From contig NZ_SACY01000001.1 of NCBI RefSeq assembly GCF_004005965.1, positions 62,001-126,000 of the forward strand: a DNA stretch of 64,000 nt, in the 5' to 3' direction. The stretch comes from Sandaracinomonas limnophila (lineage in GTDB: Bacteria > Bacteroidota > Bacteroidia > Cytophagales > Spirosomataceae). Below, in pieces: positions 8,595-16,546 of this stretch (position 1 is the stretch's first letter; every line of letters begins with the position of its first letter). The notes under the pieces were generated by a model that made no database searches, was not told the DNA's origin, and was given only the letters and a program-made list of their open reading frames with translations. Made by a program: the position numbers and the translations under genes.

Positions 8595-8602
8595 TACCTT
8601 TG
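8595..8602 (+). promoter_or_regulatory. -7 promoter element of the DUF3109 gene
   Basis: TACCTTTG matches TAnnTTTG and ends 15 bases before the ATG at 8618. It overlaps an in-frame TTG at 8600, which rules that codon out as the start. Confidence 0.6.
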
Positions 8603-8617
8603 TTAAAATTTAAAATT

Positions 8618-9184
8618 ATGTATTTAATAGATGATACTGTCATCACGAGTGACATTTCTCAGGAATTCTTTGTGTGCGATTTGTCGAAATGCAAAGGGGC
8701 TTGTTGCATAGAAGGCGATTTGGGTGCTCCCTTAGAAGAAGAGGAATTGGAAATTATTGATCGAATTCAAGCCGACATTGAGCCTTATTTGTCGGAAATC
8801 GGTAAAGAAGAAATAAAAAAACAAGGTACTTGGGTCAGAGATGAGGATGGCGATTATTCTACTCCAATTATCAAAGGTCGCGAATGTGTATATGCAATTT
8901 ATGATGATAAGGGCTATTTGAAATGTGCTATCGAACAGGCTTATTTGGACGGCAAGGTGGATTTTCAAAAACCTATTTCTTGTCATTTATATCCCATTCG
9001 AGTTTCCAAATTAGCCGAATTTAAGGCCGTGAACTATGAGCGTTGGAGTATTTGTTCAGATGCCTGCTCACATGGAAAAAGTCTAGGTGTACCTTTATAT
9101 AAGTTTTTAAAAACTCCTTTGATTCGCAAATTTGGTGAAAAATGGTATGAGGAACTTGAGAGGGAGATTGTAAATGAATTATGA
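8618..9184 (+). CDS. DUF3109 family cysteine-rich protein
   Basis: A cytoplasmic protein of 188 residues with a conserved cysteine pattern: CDLSKCKGACC near the N-terminus, a Cys in YLKCAIEQA, SCHLYPIRV and CSDAC. Such spacing resembles the YkgJ/Fe-S or zinc-binding CxxxCxxxCC families, so a metal site is likely, but the function of DUF3109 is unknown. The ATG at 8618 is chosen because the promoter lies just before it. The last codons (NEL and the stop) are already part of a heptamer repeat that runs into the intergenic gap. Confidence 0.85.
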   Translation: MYLIDDTVITSDISQEFFVCDLSKCKGACCIEGDLGAPLEEEELEIIDRIQADIEPYLSEIGKEEIKKQGTWVRDEDGDYSTPIIKGRECVYAIYDDKGYLKCAIEQAYLDGKVDFQKPISCHLYPIRVSKLAEFKAVNYERWSICSDACSHGKSLGVPLYKFLKTPLIRKFGEKWYEELEREIVNEL

Positions 9185-9240
9185 ATTATGAATTATGTTT
9201 CCTTTAATTAACAATTAACAATTTACAATTAACAATTATT
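9172..9240. repeat. composite heptamer repeat, left copy: ATGAATT units then AACAATT units
   Basis: About three and a half ATGAATT units (9172-9197) are followed by TTTCCTTTAATT and then AACAATT-type units (to about 9240). The same composite in the same orientation follows the next gene (9550-9617), so the alkyltransferase-like gene sits between direct repeats. The array overlaps the end of the DUF3109 gene. Confidence 0.8.
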
Positions 9241-9244
9241 AAAA

Positions 9245-9556
9245 GTGGATTTTAATGACATCTACGAGGTAGTCCGATTAATTCCATCAGGTCGTGTGAC
9301 TTCTTATGGAGCTATCGCGGCTTATTTAGGTAGTAAAGGTGGTGCAAGAATGGTTGGTTGGGCTATGAATGCAAGTCATAGTCAAAGCGATATTCCTGCA
9401 CATAGAGTTGTTAATCGAAATGGACTTTTGTCAGGAAAAAACTTCTTCGGACCTGGAAAAATGCAAGAATTATTAGAAAAAGAAGGTATTAAAATTGTGG
9501 ATGATCAGATTGTTGAATTTAAAAATGTTTTTTGGGAACCAAGTATAGAATTGTGA
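9245..9556 (+). CDS. alkyltransferase-like protein (MGMT family, no active-site Cys)
   Basis: A 103-residue protein equal to the DNA-binding domain of O6-alkylguanine-DNA alkyltransferase. The winged helix-turn-helix with arginine finger (GARMVGWAMN, Arg35) is intact, but the PCHR active site reads PAHR (Ala52). It should therefore bind O6-alkylguanine without repairing it and flag it for nucleotide-excision repair, as known ATL proteins do. The start is GTG at 9245. It stands alone between two direct copies of a heptamer repeat and converges on mtgA. Family assignment is firm; the flagging role is inferred. Confidence 0.88.
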   Translation: MDFNDIYEVVRLIPSGRVTSYGAIAAYLGSKGGARMVGWAMNASHSQSDIPAHRVVNRNGLLSGKNFFGPGKMQELLEKEGIKIVDDQIVEFKNVFWEPSIEL

Positions 9557-9617
9557 ATGATGAATTATGAATTATGAATTATATTTCATTAATTAACAAT
9601 TAACAATTAACAATTAT
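9550..9617. repeat. composite heptamer repeat, right copy
   Basis: ATGAATT units, an ATTTCATTAATT joint, then AACAATT units repeat the composite seen at 9172-9240. It supplies the end of the alkyltransferase-like gene on the left and the stop codon of mtgA (minus strand, 9614-9616) on the right. Confidence 0.8.
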
Positions 9618-10405
9618 AAATTGTTTTCCTCCAAAAACTTCTTTCCACCCAGCATGCGCATTTGTCGCTGAATTTGTGAAGTTCTCCTTAAAACATATCC
9701 AGAAGGATTTTCGATTGAAAAACGAATAGGATTCGGTAATACTGCAGCTATTCTGGCGGCCTCAGATTTGCTTACCTCTGTGGAAGTATGATCATAATAT
9801 TTTCTACAAGCTGCCTCTACACCAAAGGTCATTTTGCCAGTTTCAGCAACATTTAAATATACTTCTAAAATTCTTTTTTTACCCCAAATTAATTCAATCA
9901 TAAAGGTAAAATAGGCTTCCAAGCCCTTTCTAATATAACTTCTGCCTTGCCACAGGAAAACATTTTTGGCAACTTGCTGACTTATCGTACTTGCACCTTT
10001 AATGCGCTTGCCTTTCATGTTATTTTTTGCCGCACCAATCATGGCATCAAAATCAAAACCATTGTGATCTGGAAATAATTGATCTTCTGAAGCGATTACT
10101 GCTAAGGCACAATTTCTATCAATTTCCTCATAAGAGGCCCAATTGCTATATATTTTACCTGATTTTCCTTCTGACCATGCGTCTAATTTCCTAGACATCA
10201 TCGTAGGAGTGAAATAAATTGGCAGGAATTTTCCCAATAACAAAGCACCCATTGAGGTTCCCCAAAGGATTAAAATTAGCTTGAATAAAAATCGGATAAT
10301 TTTGTTTTTGGACTTCTTTGATTTGTTTACAGCAGAATTGGATCGACTAAATTTAGAGCCTTGCAGCTCTCGTTTGGAAGAAGATGTGTCAATTCGTTTG
10401 GCCAT
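9614..10405 (-). CDS. mtgA: monofunctional biosynthetic peptidoglycan transglycosylase
   Basis: Polymerises lipid II into glycan strands at the inner membrane. The GT51 motifs are intact: VIASEDQLFPDHNGFD (catalytic Glu), GASTISQQVAKN, and KKRILEVYLNVAETG. A basic N-terminal tail (about residues 1-35) precedes one transmembrane helix (about 36-60). There is no transpeptidase domain and 263 residues is the usual size. It lies 48 bases downstream of hemW and may be the last gene of that run. Its stop codon lies in a heptamer repeat. Confidence 0.94.
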   Translation of the reverse strand: MAKRIDTSSSKRELQGSKFSRSNSAVNKSKKSKNKIIRFLFKLILILWGTSMGALLLGKFLPIYFTPTMMSRKLDAWSEGKSGKIYSNWASYEEIDRNCALAVIASEDQLFPDHNGFDFDAMIGAAKNNMKGKRIKGASTISQQVAKNVFLWQGRSYIRKGLEAYFTFMIELIWGKKRILEVYLNVAETGKMTFGVEAACRKYYDHTSTEVSKSEAARIAAVLPNPIRFSIENPSGYVLRRTSQIQRQMRMLGGKKFLEENNL

Positions 10406-10453
10406 AAATAGATAATTGTTTGCAAAAATAATAGGCTTTTTTGAATTGCGGAA

Positions 10454-11578
10454 TTAAATGAAAAAAATATCTGAACTTAATTTATCTGCTATTAATTTTC
10501 CATTTTTTGTTAAAATCAAGTGCTCTCCTTCAATTTTTGCCTTGCCCTCTGAAATCCAAGTTTTTATGATTAATTCTGGATTTTCTAATTTGTTTTCCTG
10601 AATCAAAGAATTAAATTCTTGCATCGGCAAACCCCATTTGGTCCGCAAACGGGTCATAACCATTTCATTTAAAATATCCTTCACTTTTAATTCTTCCTTT
10701 TCAAAATAAGGCTCATTATTCATAATGCCTTTTACATATTTTCCATTACTTGACACATTCCATTGCCGAGAAACTCCATTGTAACTATGTGCTGAAGGAC
10801 CAATCCCTAAATATGATTCTTGAAACCAATAACTTGAGTTATGAATCGAAATTTGCCCATTTTTAGCAAAATTTGAAACCTCGTATTGCTCAAATCCATG
10901 TGCCTCTAATGTGTCTATTATTTGGATAAATTGCTGTTCCATCAACGATTCATCAGTTTCTTTGAATTGTCCCTTTTTCTTTAAATTACCGAAATAGGTT
11001 TTGGGTTCAATTGTTAAACTATAACATGAAATATGATCCACATCACAGGCTATTAATTGTTCTAAATCATACCTTAAATCTTCCATTGAATTTCCAGGTA
11101 TTCCAAAAATTAAATCTAAGCTAATTTTATCGAATCCTTGTTTTTTAGCATTTTTTATGGCCTCTAAAGATTGTTGTATGCTGTGATTTCGATTTAAATA
11201 GGGTAGATTTTTTTCATGAAAACTTTGAATTCCAATACTCAATCGATTTATGCCAATTTCATTTAATTCTTTTAAATAAATTGGATTTAAATCTTCGGGA
11301 TTCGCCTCTAAACTAATTTCAGCATCTGGTAAAATGGTGAAATTTTGTTGAATTGTTGTAAAAATTTTGCTTAGATCTGATTTTGTCAATAGGGAAGGAG
11401 TTCCGCCACCCACATAGATTGTTGAGAGTTTATTCGTGCCTAAATAATCTTTTCTAATTCTTATTTCTTCACAAATAGCTTCAATTATTTCTTCCTTGAG
11501 CTTTAAATTCGTGCTAAAATGAAAGTCGCAATAGTGACAAGCCTGTCTGCAAAATGGAATATGAAGGTAAAGATGCAC
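10454..11578 (-). CDS. hemW: HemW-like radical SAM heme chaperone
   Basis: A 374-residue radical SAM protein once annotated as oxygen-independent coproporphyrinogen oxidase. The cluster motif is C10-x3-C14-x2-C17 (HIPFCRQACHYCDFHF); YVGGGTPSLL and the glycine-rich IGIQSF segments follow, then the HemN C-terminal domain. As in HemW, it lacks the extra N-terminal region typical of HemN, so a role in delivering heme to cytochromes is more likely than porphyrin synthesis. It lies 5 bases after the M16 peptidase, so it is probably part of the pyrRB operon. Confidence 0.9.
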   Translation of the reverse strand: MHLYLHIPFCRQACHYCDFHFSTNLKLKEEIIEAICEEIRIRKDYLGTNKLSTIYVGGGTPSLLTKSDLSKIFTTIQQNFTILPDAEISLEANPEDLNPIYLKELNEIGINRLSIGIQSFHEKNLPYLNRNHSIQQSLEAIKNAKKQGFDKISLDLIFGIPGNSMEDLRYDLEQLIACDVDHISCYSLTIEPKTYFGNLKKKGQFKETDESLMEQQFIQIIDTLEAHGFEQYEVSNFAKNGQISIHNSSYWFQESYLGIGPSAHSYNGVSRQWNVSSNGKYVKGIMNNEPYFEKEELKVKDILNEMVMTRLRTKWGLPMQEFNSLIQENKLENPELIIKTWISEGKAKIEGEHLILTKNGKLIADKLSSDIFFI

Positions 11579-11583
11579 AGGGC

Positions 11584-12813
11584 TTAGGGTTCAAAGATTA
11601 ATCTGCTTATTTGATCTTCTTGAAACATTTGATTGGATAATTCTTGGACTTTTTGAGGTGAAATGGCATCAATTTGTTGAAAAATCTCCTCCAAACTTTC
11701 TATTTTTTCCCTATCTAATAAACTTTTAGCCATCATCAACATGAAATTCAAATTTCCCTCCTCAGCCATCGCCAATTGTCCTTTTAATTGGGATTTTATC
11801 TTTTGCAATTGAGCTGGACTCAAAGTTTTCTCCTTCAATTTGTTCATTTCTTTGCCAATCAATTTGAGCGCTTTGTTAACCTGATTAGGCTCAGTCCCAA
11901 AATAAATGGCCCAAAAGCCGGAATCCATATAAGAGGTGAAACTTGCATCAATGTTATAAACTAATCCATGCTTTTCCCTTACCGATACGTTTAACATGGA
12001 ATTCATGCCGGGCCCACCCAACAAATTAATGATCATGAAAAATGCTAAGCGGTCGGGATGAAGAATTTCAAAAGATTGTCTACCAATTGCAACCTGCGAT
12101 TGACTCATGCCTCTTTTTATTTTCTTTTCTAAAGGTGCATTAGGTTTTGGAATAACTCGCTGCTTTAAATTGGATTTTTTTGCAATGCCTCCTAAATGCT
12201 TTTCTGCCCATTGAAATACTTTATGATGACTCAGCTTGCCAATCGAAGACACAACAATTCGGTGTGTATCTAAATGTTCATCAATAAATTTCCTCAAATC
12301 AGATGGCTGAAAATTAGAAACTGTTTGCTGAACGCCTAAAATATTATACCCCAAAGAATGATTTGGAAATAAAACTTCATCAAAATCATCCTGAATGGCA
12401 TCTTCCGGATTATCGTAATACATGGCCATTTCTTCCAAAATGACAAATCGTTCCTTTTCTAATTCTTTTTCTGGAAATGTTGAATTGAAGGTGATATCCG
12501 ATAATAATTCAAGTGCCCTCTCGTAATGCGGACTCAAAACCGATGCGTGAAAACAGATTTTTTCTTTGGTTGTATAGGCATTTAATTCACCGCCAATAAC
12601 CTCTAATCTGTTAATAATTTGTAAATTATTCTTTTTCTGAGTTCCCTTGAAAGCCATGTGCTCCCAAAAATGTGCCAATCCTTGGTTCGTTTCATTTTCG
12701 TCCCTACTTCCAATATCCAACATAATTCCTAAATGCGAAATTTCCGTATGTATCACTTGCCTGTGAACAACAGTAATTCCATTGGAAAGAATATGGGTTT
12801 TAATTGACTCCAT
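11584..12813 (-). CDS. M16 family zinc metallopeptidase (processing-peptidase-like)
   Basis: A 409-residue insulinase-family peptidase with the inverted zinc motif HFWEH (His48, Glu51, His52) and the downstream acidic ligand region (FVILEEMAMYYDNPED). The second M16 half (about residues 170-400) lacks a zinc motif, as is normal for one-chain processing peptidases. There is no signal peptide, so it is cytoplasmic or released otherwise. It lies 12 bases after pyrB and 5 before hemW, so it is probably co-transcribed. Substrate unknown. Confidence 0.9.
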   Translation of the reverse strand: MESIKTHILSNGITVVHRQVIHTEISHLGIMLDIGSRDENETNQGLAHFWEHMAFKGTQKKNNLQIINRLEVIGGELNAYTTKEKICFHASVLSPHYERALELLSDITFNSTFPEKELEKERFVILEEMAMYYDNPEDAIQDDFDEVLFPNHSLGYNILGVQQTVSNFQPSDLRKFIDEHLDTHRIVVSSIGKLSHHKVFQWAEKHLGGIAKKSNLKQRVIPKPNAPLEKKIKRGMSQSQVAIGRQSFEILHPDRLAFFMIINLLGGPGMNSMLNVSVREKHGLVYNIDASFTSYMDSGFWAIYFGTEPNQVNKALKLIGKEMNKLKEKTLSPAQLQKIKSQLKGQLAMAEEGNLNFMLMMAKSLLDREKIESLEEIFQQIDAISPQKVQELSNQMFQEDQISRLIFEP

Positions 12814-12825
12814 TGGGGTATATTT

Positions 12826-13743
12826 TTATTGACGTTGAGCCAATAAATACAGAACTGCCATACGAACAGCGACTCCGTTTTCTACTTGATCTAATATAAT
12901 TGAATGTGGAGAATCTGCCGCATCAGAACTTAATTCTACTCCGCGATTGATTGGCCCAGGGTGCATCAAAACGATTTCTTTGGGCAATTCTTCCAACATT
13001 TTACGGTTGATACCAAAAGTTAAGGCGTATTCTCTTAAGCTAGGGAAATATTTAATTTGTTGCCTTTCCAGTTGAATTCTCAAGACATTTGCCGCATCAC
13101 ACCATTGTAAAGTTGATTGGACATCGTGCGAAACCTCGACTCCTAAACTTTGAATATGTTTGGGAATTAAGGTACTAGGACCACAAAGTCGGACGTTAGC
13201 CCCTTGTTTTTTTAGAGCATAAATATTCGATAAAGCTACACGAGAATGTAGAATATCACCAATGATTGCAATGTTTTTTCCTGCTAAATCACCTAATTTT
13301 TCTTGTAGGCTAAAGGTGTCGAGTAAGGCCTGAGTTGGATGCTCATGCGTCCCATCTCCAGCGTTTACGATATTGGCCTTGATGTGCTTGGAAAGATAAT
13401 GTGGTGCACCTGGACTTGCATGACGCATCACAAGCATGTCCACTTTCATGGCTAATATATTGTTAACTGTGTCTAATAACGTTTCGCCTTTTTTAACAGA
13501 ACTGCCAGATGCTGAGAAATTGATGGTATCTGCAGAAAGTCTTTTTTCTGCTAATTCAAAGGATAGTCTGGTTCTGGTGGAATTTTCAAAAAAAACATTG
13601 GCAATCGTTACATCTCGCAGGGAAGGAACCTTTTTGATAGGGCGGTTTAAAACCTCTTTAAATTCCTTTGCCGTTTTAACAATCAATTGGATGGATTCTT
13701 CATCCAAGTCTTTGATTCCTAATAAATGTGGCGATTTCAACAT
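12826..13743 (-). CDS. pyrB: aspartate carbamoyltransferase catalytic subunit
   Basis: Joins carbamoyl phosphate and aspartate in the second step of pyrimidine synthesis. The phosphate loop STRTR is at residues 55-59, HPTQ at 135-138, and the C-terminal HPGPINRGVE motif is intact. 305 residues is normal. No pyrI regulatory subunit is nearby, which fits a PyrR-associated enzyme type. It starts three bases after pyrR. Confidence 0.96.
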   Translation of the reverse strand: MLKSPHLLGIKDLDEESIQLIVKTAKEFKEVLNRPIKKVPSLRDVTIANVFFENSTRTRLSFELAEKRLSADTINFSASGSSVKKGETLLDTVNNILAMKVDMLVMRHASPGAPHYLSKHIKANIVNAGDGTHEHPTQALLDTFSLQEKLGDLAGKNIAIIGDILHSRVALSNIYALKKQGANVRLCGPSTLIPKHIQSLGVEVSHDVQSTLQWCDAANVLRIQLERQQIKYFPSLREYALTFGINRKMLEELPKEIVLMHPGPINRGVELSSDAADSPHSIILDQVENGVAVRMAVLYLLAQRQ

Positions 13744-13746
13744 AGT

Positions 13747-14286
13747 TTATTGATTTGTAATTAACCAAATTTTATCCGCTTTATGACCTTGTTCTTTCCA
13801 CTCAACATGGACTTTTTCGGTGTTCAAGGTGTTAACTGATTTTCCGACATAGTTGGGGTGTATCGGCAAATCACGATTATAAATTCTGTCTATCAGTACA
13901 CAAAGTTCCACTTTAGCTGGTCTACCAAAAGAGGTCATGGCATCTAAAGCAGAGCGTACCATTCTACCTGTTGCTAAAACATCATCGCAAAGAATTACTC
14001 GTTTATTTTCTATGATGAATGGAATATCGGTAGAATTGGGTTCTAAATGTTCTCTTCTACGGTAGTCGTCTCGGTAAAAAGTTGCATCCAATTTACCTAA
14101 TAATGGCGCATTAGGCATATTTTTGGCAAGTTCTTGAGCGATTCGCTCAGCGAAATAAATGCCTCTCGGTTGCAAACCTAAAATAACTGTTTCAATACCA
14201 GGTAATTGATTTTCAATGAGTTCTTGACATAACCTAGAGATGGTTATTTCTAAAAGAGGGCTGGAAAGAATCAATTTCCGCGTCAT
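13747..14286 (-). CDS. pyrR: PyrR: pyr operon regulator / uracil phosphoribosyltransferase
   Basis: A 179-residue type I phosphoribosyltransferase with the PRPP loop VILCDDVLATGRM (97-109). In many bacteria PyrR binds pyr mRNA and drives attenuation, and it also makes UMP from uracil. It heads the minus-strand run pyrR-pyrB-M16-hemW-mtgA. Only 28 bases separate it from rfbC, and I see no anti-terminator or PyrR-binding loop there, so in this organism it may act mainly as an enzyme or work through another site. Confidence 0.93.
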   Translation of the reverse strand: MTRKLILSSPLLEITISRLCQELIENQLPGIETVILGLQPRGIYFAERIAQELAKNMPNAPLLGKLDATFYRDDYRRREHLEPNSTDIPFIIENKRVILCDDVLATGRMVRSALDAMTSFGRPAKVELCVLIDRIYNRDLPIHPNYVGKSVNTLNTEKVHVEWKEQGHKADKIWLITNQ

Positions 14287-14314
14287 TAGTGCAAAGTTAC
14301 CAATTATTTATGGA

Positions 14315-14854
14315 TTAAAAAATTTCCTCGTTTGAATCAAATAAAGGTAAAATTACATCCTTTTCTGAAACATTAGGAGCTTTAGTTTCCCAATCGATGT
14401 TTAAGGTAGGGTCATTGTATCGAATTCCCGATTCAGATTCTTTATTCCAGAATTCAGTGCATTTGTACACAAAAATAGTATCTTCCAATGCTTCAAAACC
14501 ATGCGCAAAACCAACAGGAACAAAAAGCATATTTCCCTTTTCTGCATCTAACTGGAATTTACGATATTGTCCGAATGTGGCCGAATTTTTACGTAAATCT
14601 ACCACTACATCGTTTACTTTACCTTGCATGCAACGTACTAATTTGCCTTGTCCAAAAGGTTTTTTTTGAAAATGTAGGCCTCTAATAACACCTTTGGTAG
14701 AATAAGAATAATTATCTTGAACAAAATTTCCAGGAATTCCATTTTTTTCAAAAAGCCTTTGGTTGTACGATTCGTAGAAATAACCTCTGTCGTCGTGAAA
14801 TTTTGTAGGAATACATTCTACAATTCCTGGTAAATCGTGTGCGATAAATTGCAT
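14315..14854 (-). CDS. rfbC: dTDP-4-dehydrorhamnose 3,5-epimerase
   Basis: Third enzyme of dTDP-L-rhamnose synthesis, used for surface polysaccharide. Cupin fold of 179 residues with the family motifs DDRGYFYESYN, QDNYSYSTKGVIRGLHFQ, DVVVDLRKNSATFGQY and VPVGFAHGF. It lies about 20 kb away from rfbA-rfbB on this window and apart from any rfbD, so the pathway is split. It diverges from pyrF; the gap holds an inverted repeat and a TAATTTTG -7 element (14894-14901) for rfbC. Confidence 0.95.
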   Translation of the reverse strand: MQFIAHDLPGIVECIPTKFHDDRGYFYESYNQRLFEKNGIPGNFVQDNYSYSTKGVIRGLHFQKKPFGQGKLVRCMQGKVNDVVVDLRKNSATFGQYRKFQLDAEKGNMLFVPVGFAHGFEALEDTIFVYKCTEFWNKESESGIRYNDPTLNIDWETKAPNVSEKDVILPLFDSNEEIF

Positions 14855-14909
14855 AAAATGGCTAAAAATTATTTAATTTGTATCAAATTTATTCAAAATT
14901 AGCCATTTT
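14855..14909. promoter_or_regulatory. inverted repeat in the rfbC/pyrF divergent promoter
   Basis: AAAATGGCTAA (14855-14865) and its exact reverse complement TTAGCCATTTT (14899-14909) flank a 33-bp AT-rich centre. One arm abuts the rfbC start codon, the other overlaps the rfbC -7 box, so the pair cannot lie wholly in one transcript and looks more like a DNA operator than an RNA hairpin. Confidence 0.45.
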
Positions 14910-14937
14910 TCAAAAAAAGCGGCCTTACATTTATCCA

Positions 14938-15765
14938 ATGAAATTAAACGAATTAGTTCAACAGATTCTTCAAAAAAAATCCTATTTGTGTGTGGGTTTG
15001 GATTCCGATCCAAAATTAATTCCCTCCAAATTTAAAACTGAAAAGGATCCTATTTTTTCGTTTAATCAAGCAGTAATTGAAGCCACGGCTGATTATGCCG
15101 TAGCCTACAAACCCAATATTGCTTTTTATGAGGCATTGGGACCAAAAGGATGGGAGACTTTGCAGAAGACAATGGAGATTATCCCAAAAGAAATTTTTAC
15201 TATTGCAGATGCCAAACGAGGAGATATTGGTAACACTGCCACCAAATATGCTCAAACTTTTTTTGACCCAAGTTTTTGTGGATTAGATTTTGATTCAATA
15301 ACAGTTGCACCCTACATGGGGGAAGATTCTGTAACTCCTTTTTTAGCTTTTGAAAACAAATGGGCCATTTTGTTGGCCTTAACTTCTAATCCAGGTTCTT
15401 TAGATTTTCAATTGATAAAAGATGAGAGCGGTAAAACCTTCTACCAAAATGTCTTAGAAAAATCGCAAGAGTGGGGATCTGTAGAGAATATGATGTACGT
15501 AGTAGGAGCCACAAGAACCGATTATTTACAGGAAGTACGCAAATTTGCCCCTAATCATTTTTTATTAGTTCCCGGAGTAGGAGCACAAGGTGGAAGCTTG
15601 GAAGATGTTTCCAAATACGGAATGAATAAGAATGTGGGCTTATTAGTAAACTCTTCAAGAGGTATAATTTATGCCGGAGAAGATACGTTTATATCTGCCA
15701 AAAGAGAGGCTAAGAAAGTGCAGGAGGAGATGGAAATCTATTTGGAAAAATATTATGAGTTATGA
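14938..15765 (+). CDS. pyrF: orotidine 5'-phosphate decarboxylase, type 2
   Basis: Decarboxylates OMP to UMP, the last step of pyrimidine synthesis. The catalytic [10 protein letters not shown] motif and the [11 protein letters not shown] start place it in the longer PyrF subfamily 2 common in Bacteroidota; 275 residues fits. ATG at 14938 is chosen over the in-frame ATT/ATG-poor extension from 14878 because family members begin here. Its last codons (YEL and the stop) lie in a TTATGAG heptamer array. Confidence 0.95.
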   Translation: MKLNELVQQILQKKSYLCVGLDSDPKLIPSKFKTEKDPIFSFNQAVIEATADYAVAYKPNIAFYEALGPKGWETLQKTMEIIPKEIFTIADAKRGDIGNTATKYAQTFFDPSFCGLDFDSITVAPYMGEDSVTPFLAFENKWAILLALTSNPGSLDFQLIKDESGKTFYQNVLEKSQEWGSVENMMYVVGATRTDYLQEVRKFAPNHFLLVPGVGAQGGSLEDVSKYGMNKNVGLLVNSSRGIIYAGEDTFISAKREAKKVQEEMEIYLEKYYEL

Positions 15766-15859
15766 GTTATGAGTTATGGGTTATGAGTTATGAGTTAATT
15801 TTTTTTCATAACCCAAAACCCAAAGCCCATAACCCATAACCCCAAACCCATAACCCACA
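15753..15859. repeat. inverted heptamer arrays (TTATGAG arm and CATAACCC arm)
   Basis: The left arm (15753-15797) is about six units of GAGTTAT/GGGTTAT. After a T-run, the right arm (15807-15859) is the complementary type, CATAACC with variants such as CCAAACC. The arms can fold into a long imperfect hairpin between pyrF and the DUF2721 gene and might terminate pyrF transcripts. Confidence 0.8.
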
Positions 15860-15864
15860 ACTCT

Positions 15865-16272
15865 ATGGATGAACTAGCCATCAGCACCCCCGCATTATTG
15901 TTTTCAATCATTAGTTTGTTAATGATTGCTTTTACGAATCGATTTATGTCGATGGCGTCTTTGATACGCGATTTGCACGAACGTTTTTTGAAACAACCCG
16001 ATAAAACTATTTTGATTCAAATAAAAAATTTGAGAAAACGGATATCCATGATTCGGAATATGCAAATTATTGCTATTACAAGTCTATTGGTCAGTATTTT
16101 ATGTATGTTTTTTATTTTTTGGGGGATGGATATCATCGCCAAATGGCTTTTTGTAATGGGATTAATCGGCCTAAGTATCTCTCTTATTATTAGCGCCTAT
16201 GAAATCATGATTTCAACCGAGGCACTTGATGCAGAAATTTCTGATATGGAAGAAGAGATAAAAAAATCTTAG
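15865..16272 (+). CDS. DUF2721 family small membrane protein
   Basis: A 135-residue inner-membrane protein with three hydrophobic segments (about residues 5-27, 66-87 and 92-112), a basic cytoplasmic loop between the first two (KNLRKRISMIRNM), and an acidic C-terminus (EISDMEEEIKK). The opening TPALLFSIISLLMIAFTNRF is characteristic of DUF2721, whose function is unknown. The start at 15865 lies just after a heptamer array; a hairpin at 16365-16397 may be its terminator. Confidence 0.82.
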   Translation: MDELAISTPALLFSIISLLMIAFTNRFMSMASLIRDLHERFLKQPDKTILIQIKNLRKRISMIRNMQIIAITSLLVSILCMFFIFWGMDIIAKWLFVMGLIGLSISLIISAYEIMISTEALDAEISDMEEEIKKS

Positions 16273-16364
16273 AATATTTTCATTTTTGAATTTTAGTAGT
16301 ATTTTTGTGGATAATAGTAAGAATTTTTTATACTTAAAAAATATAATACTACTTAGGCGGATTG

Positions 16365-16402
16365 AATAAAGGCTCGGGATTTTTCTGAGTCTTTATTGTT
16401 TT
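16365..16402 (+). terminator. probable terminator of the DUF2721 gene
   Basis: An 11-bp stem AATAAAGGCTC/GAGTCTTTATT (one G-U pair; 16365-16375 with 16387-16397) is followed by G and a T-run. Confidence 0.6.
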
Positions 16403-16410
16403 TAAAAGTA

Positions 16411-16546
16411 TATAAGAATATGAGAATATTAGAATATGTGAATATATGTTCTATATCTCTTAGGTTCTAAAAATCCTCAATTTATAAATTCCACAATTAT
16501 CATATTCCTCAATTCTCATATTCTTATATTCCTCAATTCCCATAAT
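16411..16546. repeat. AT-rich inverted repeat arms between convergent genes
   Basis: AGAATATGAGAATATTAG-type units (16411-16450) face ATTCTCATATTCTTATATTC-type units (16489-16546). The right arm reaches the glgB stop codon. It is looser than the heptamer arrays elsewhere but has the same arrangement. Confidence 0.55.
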
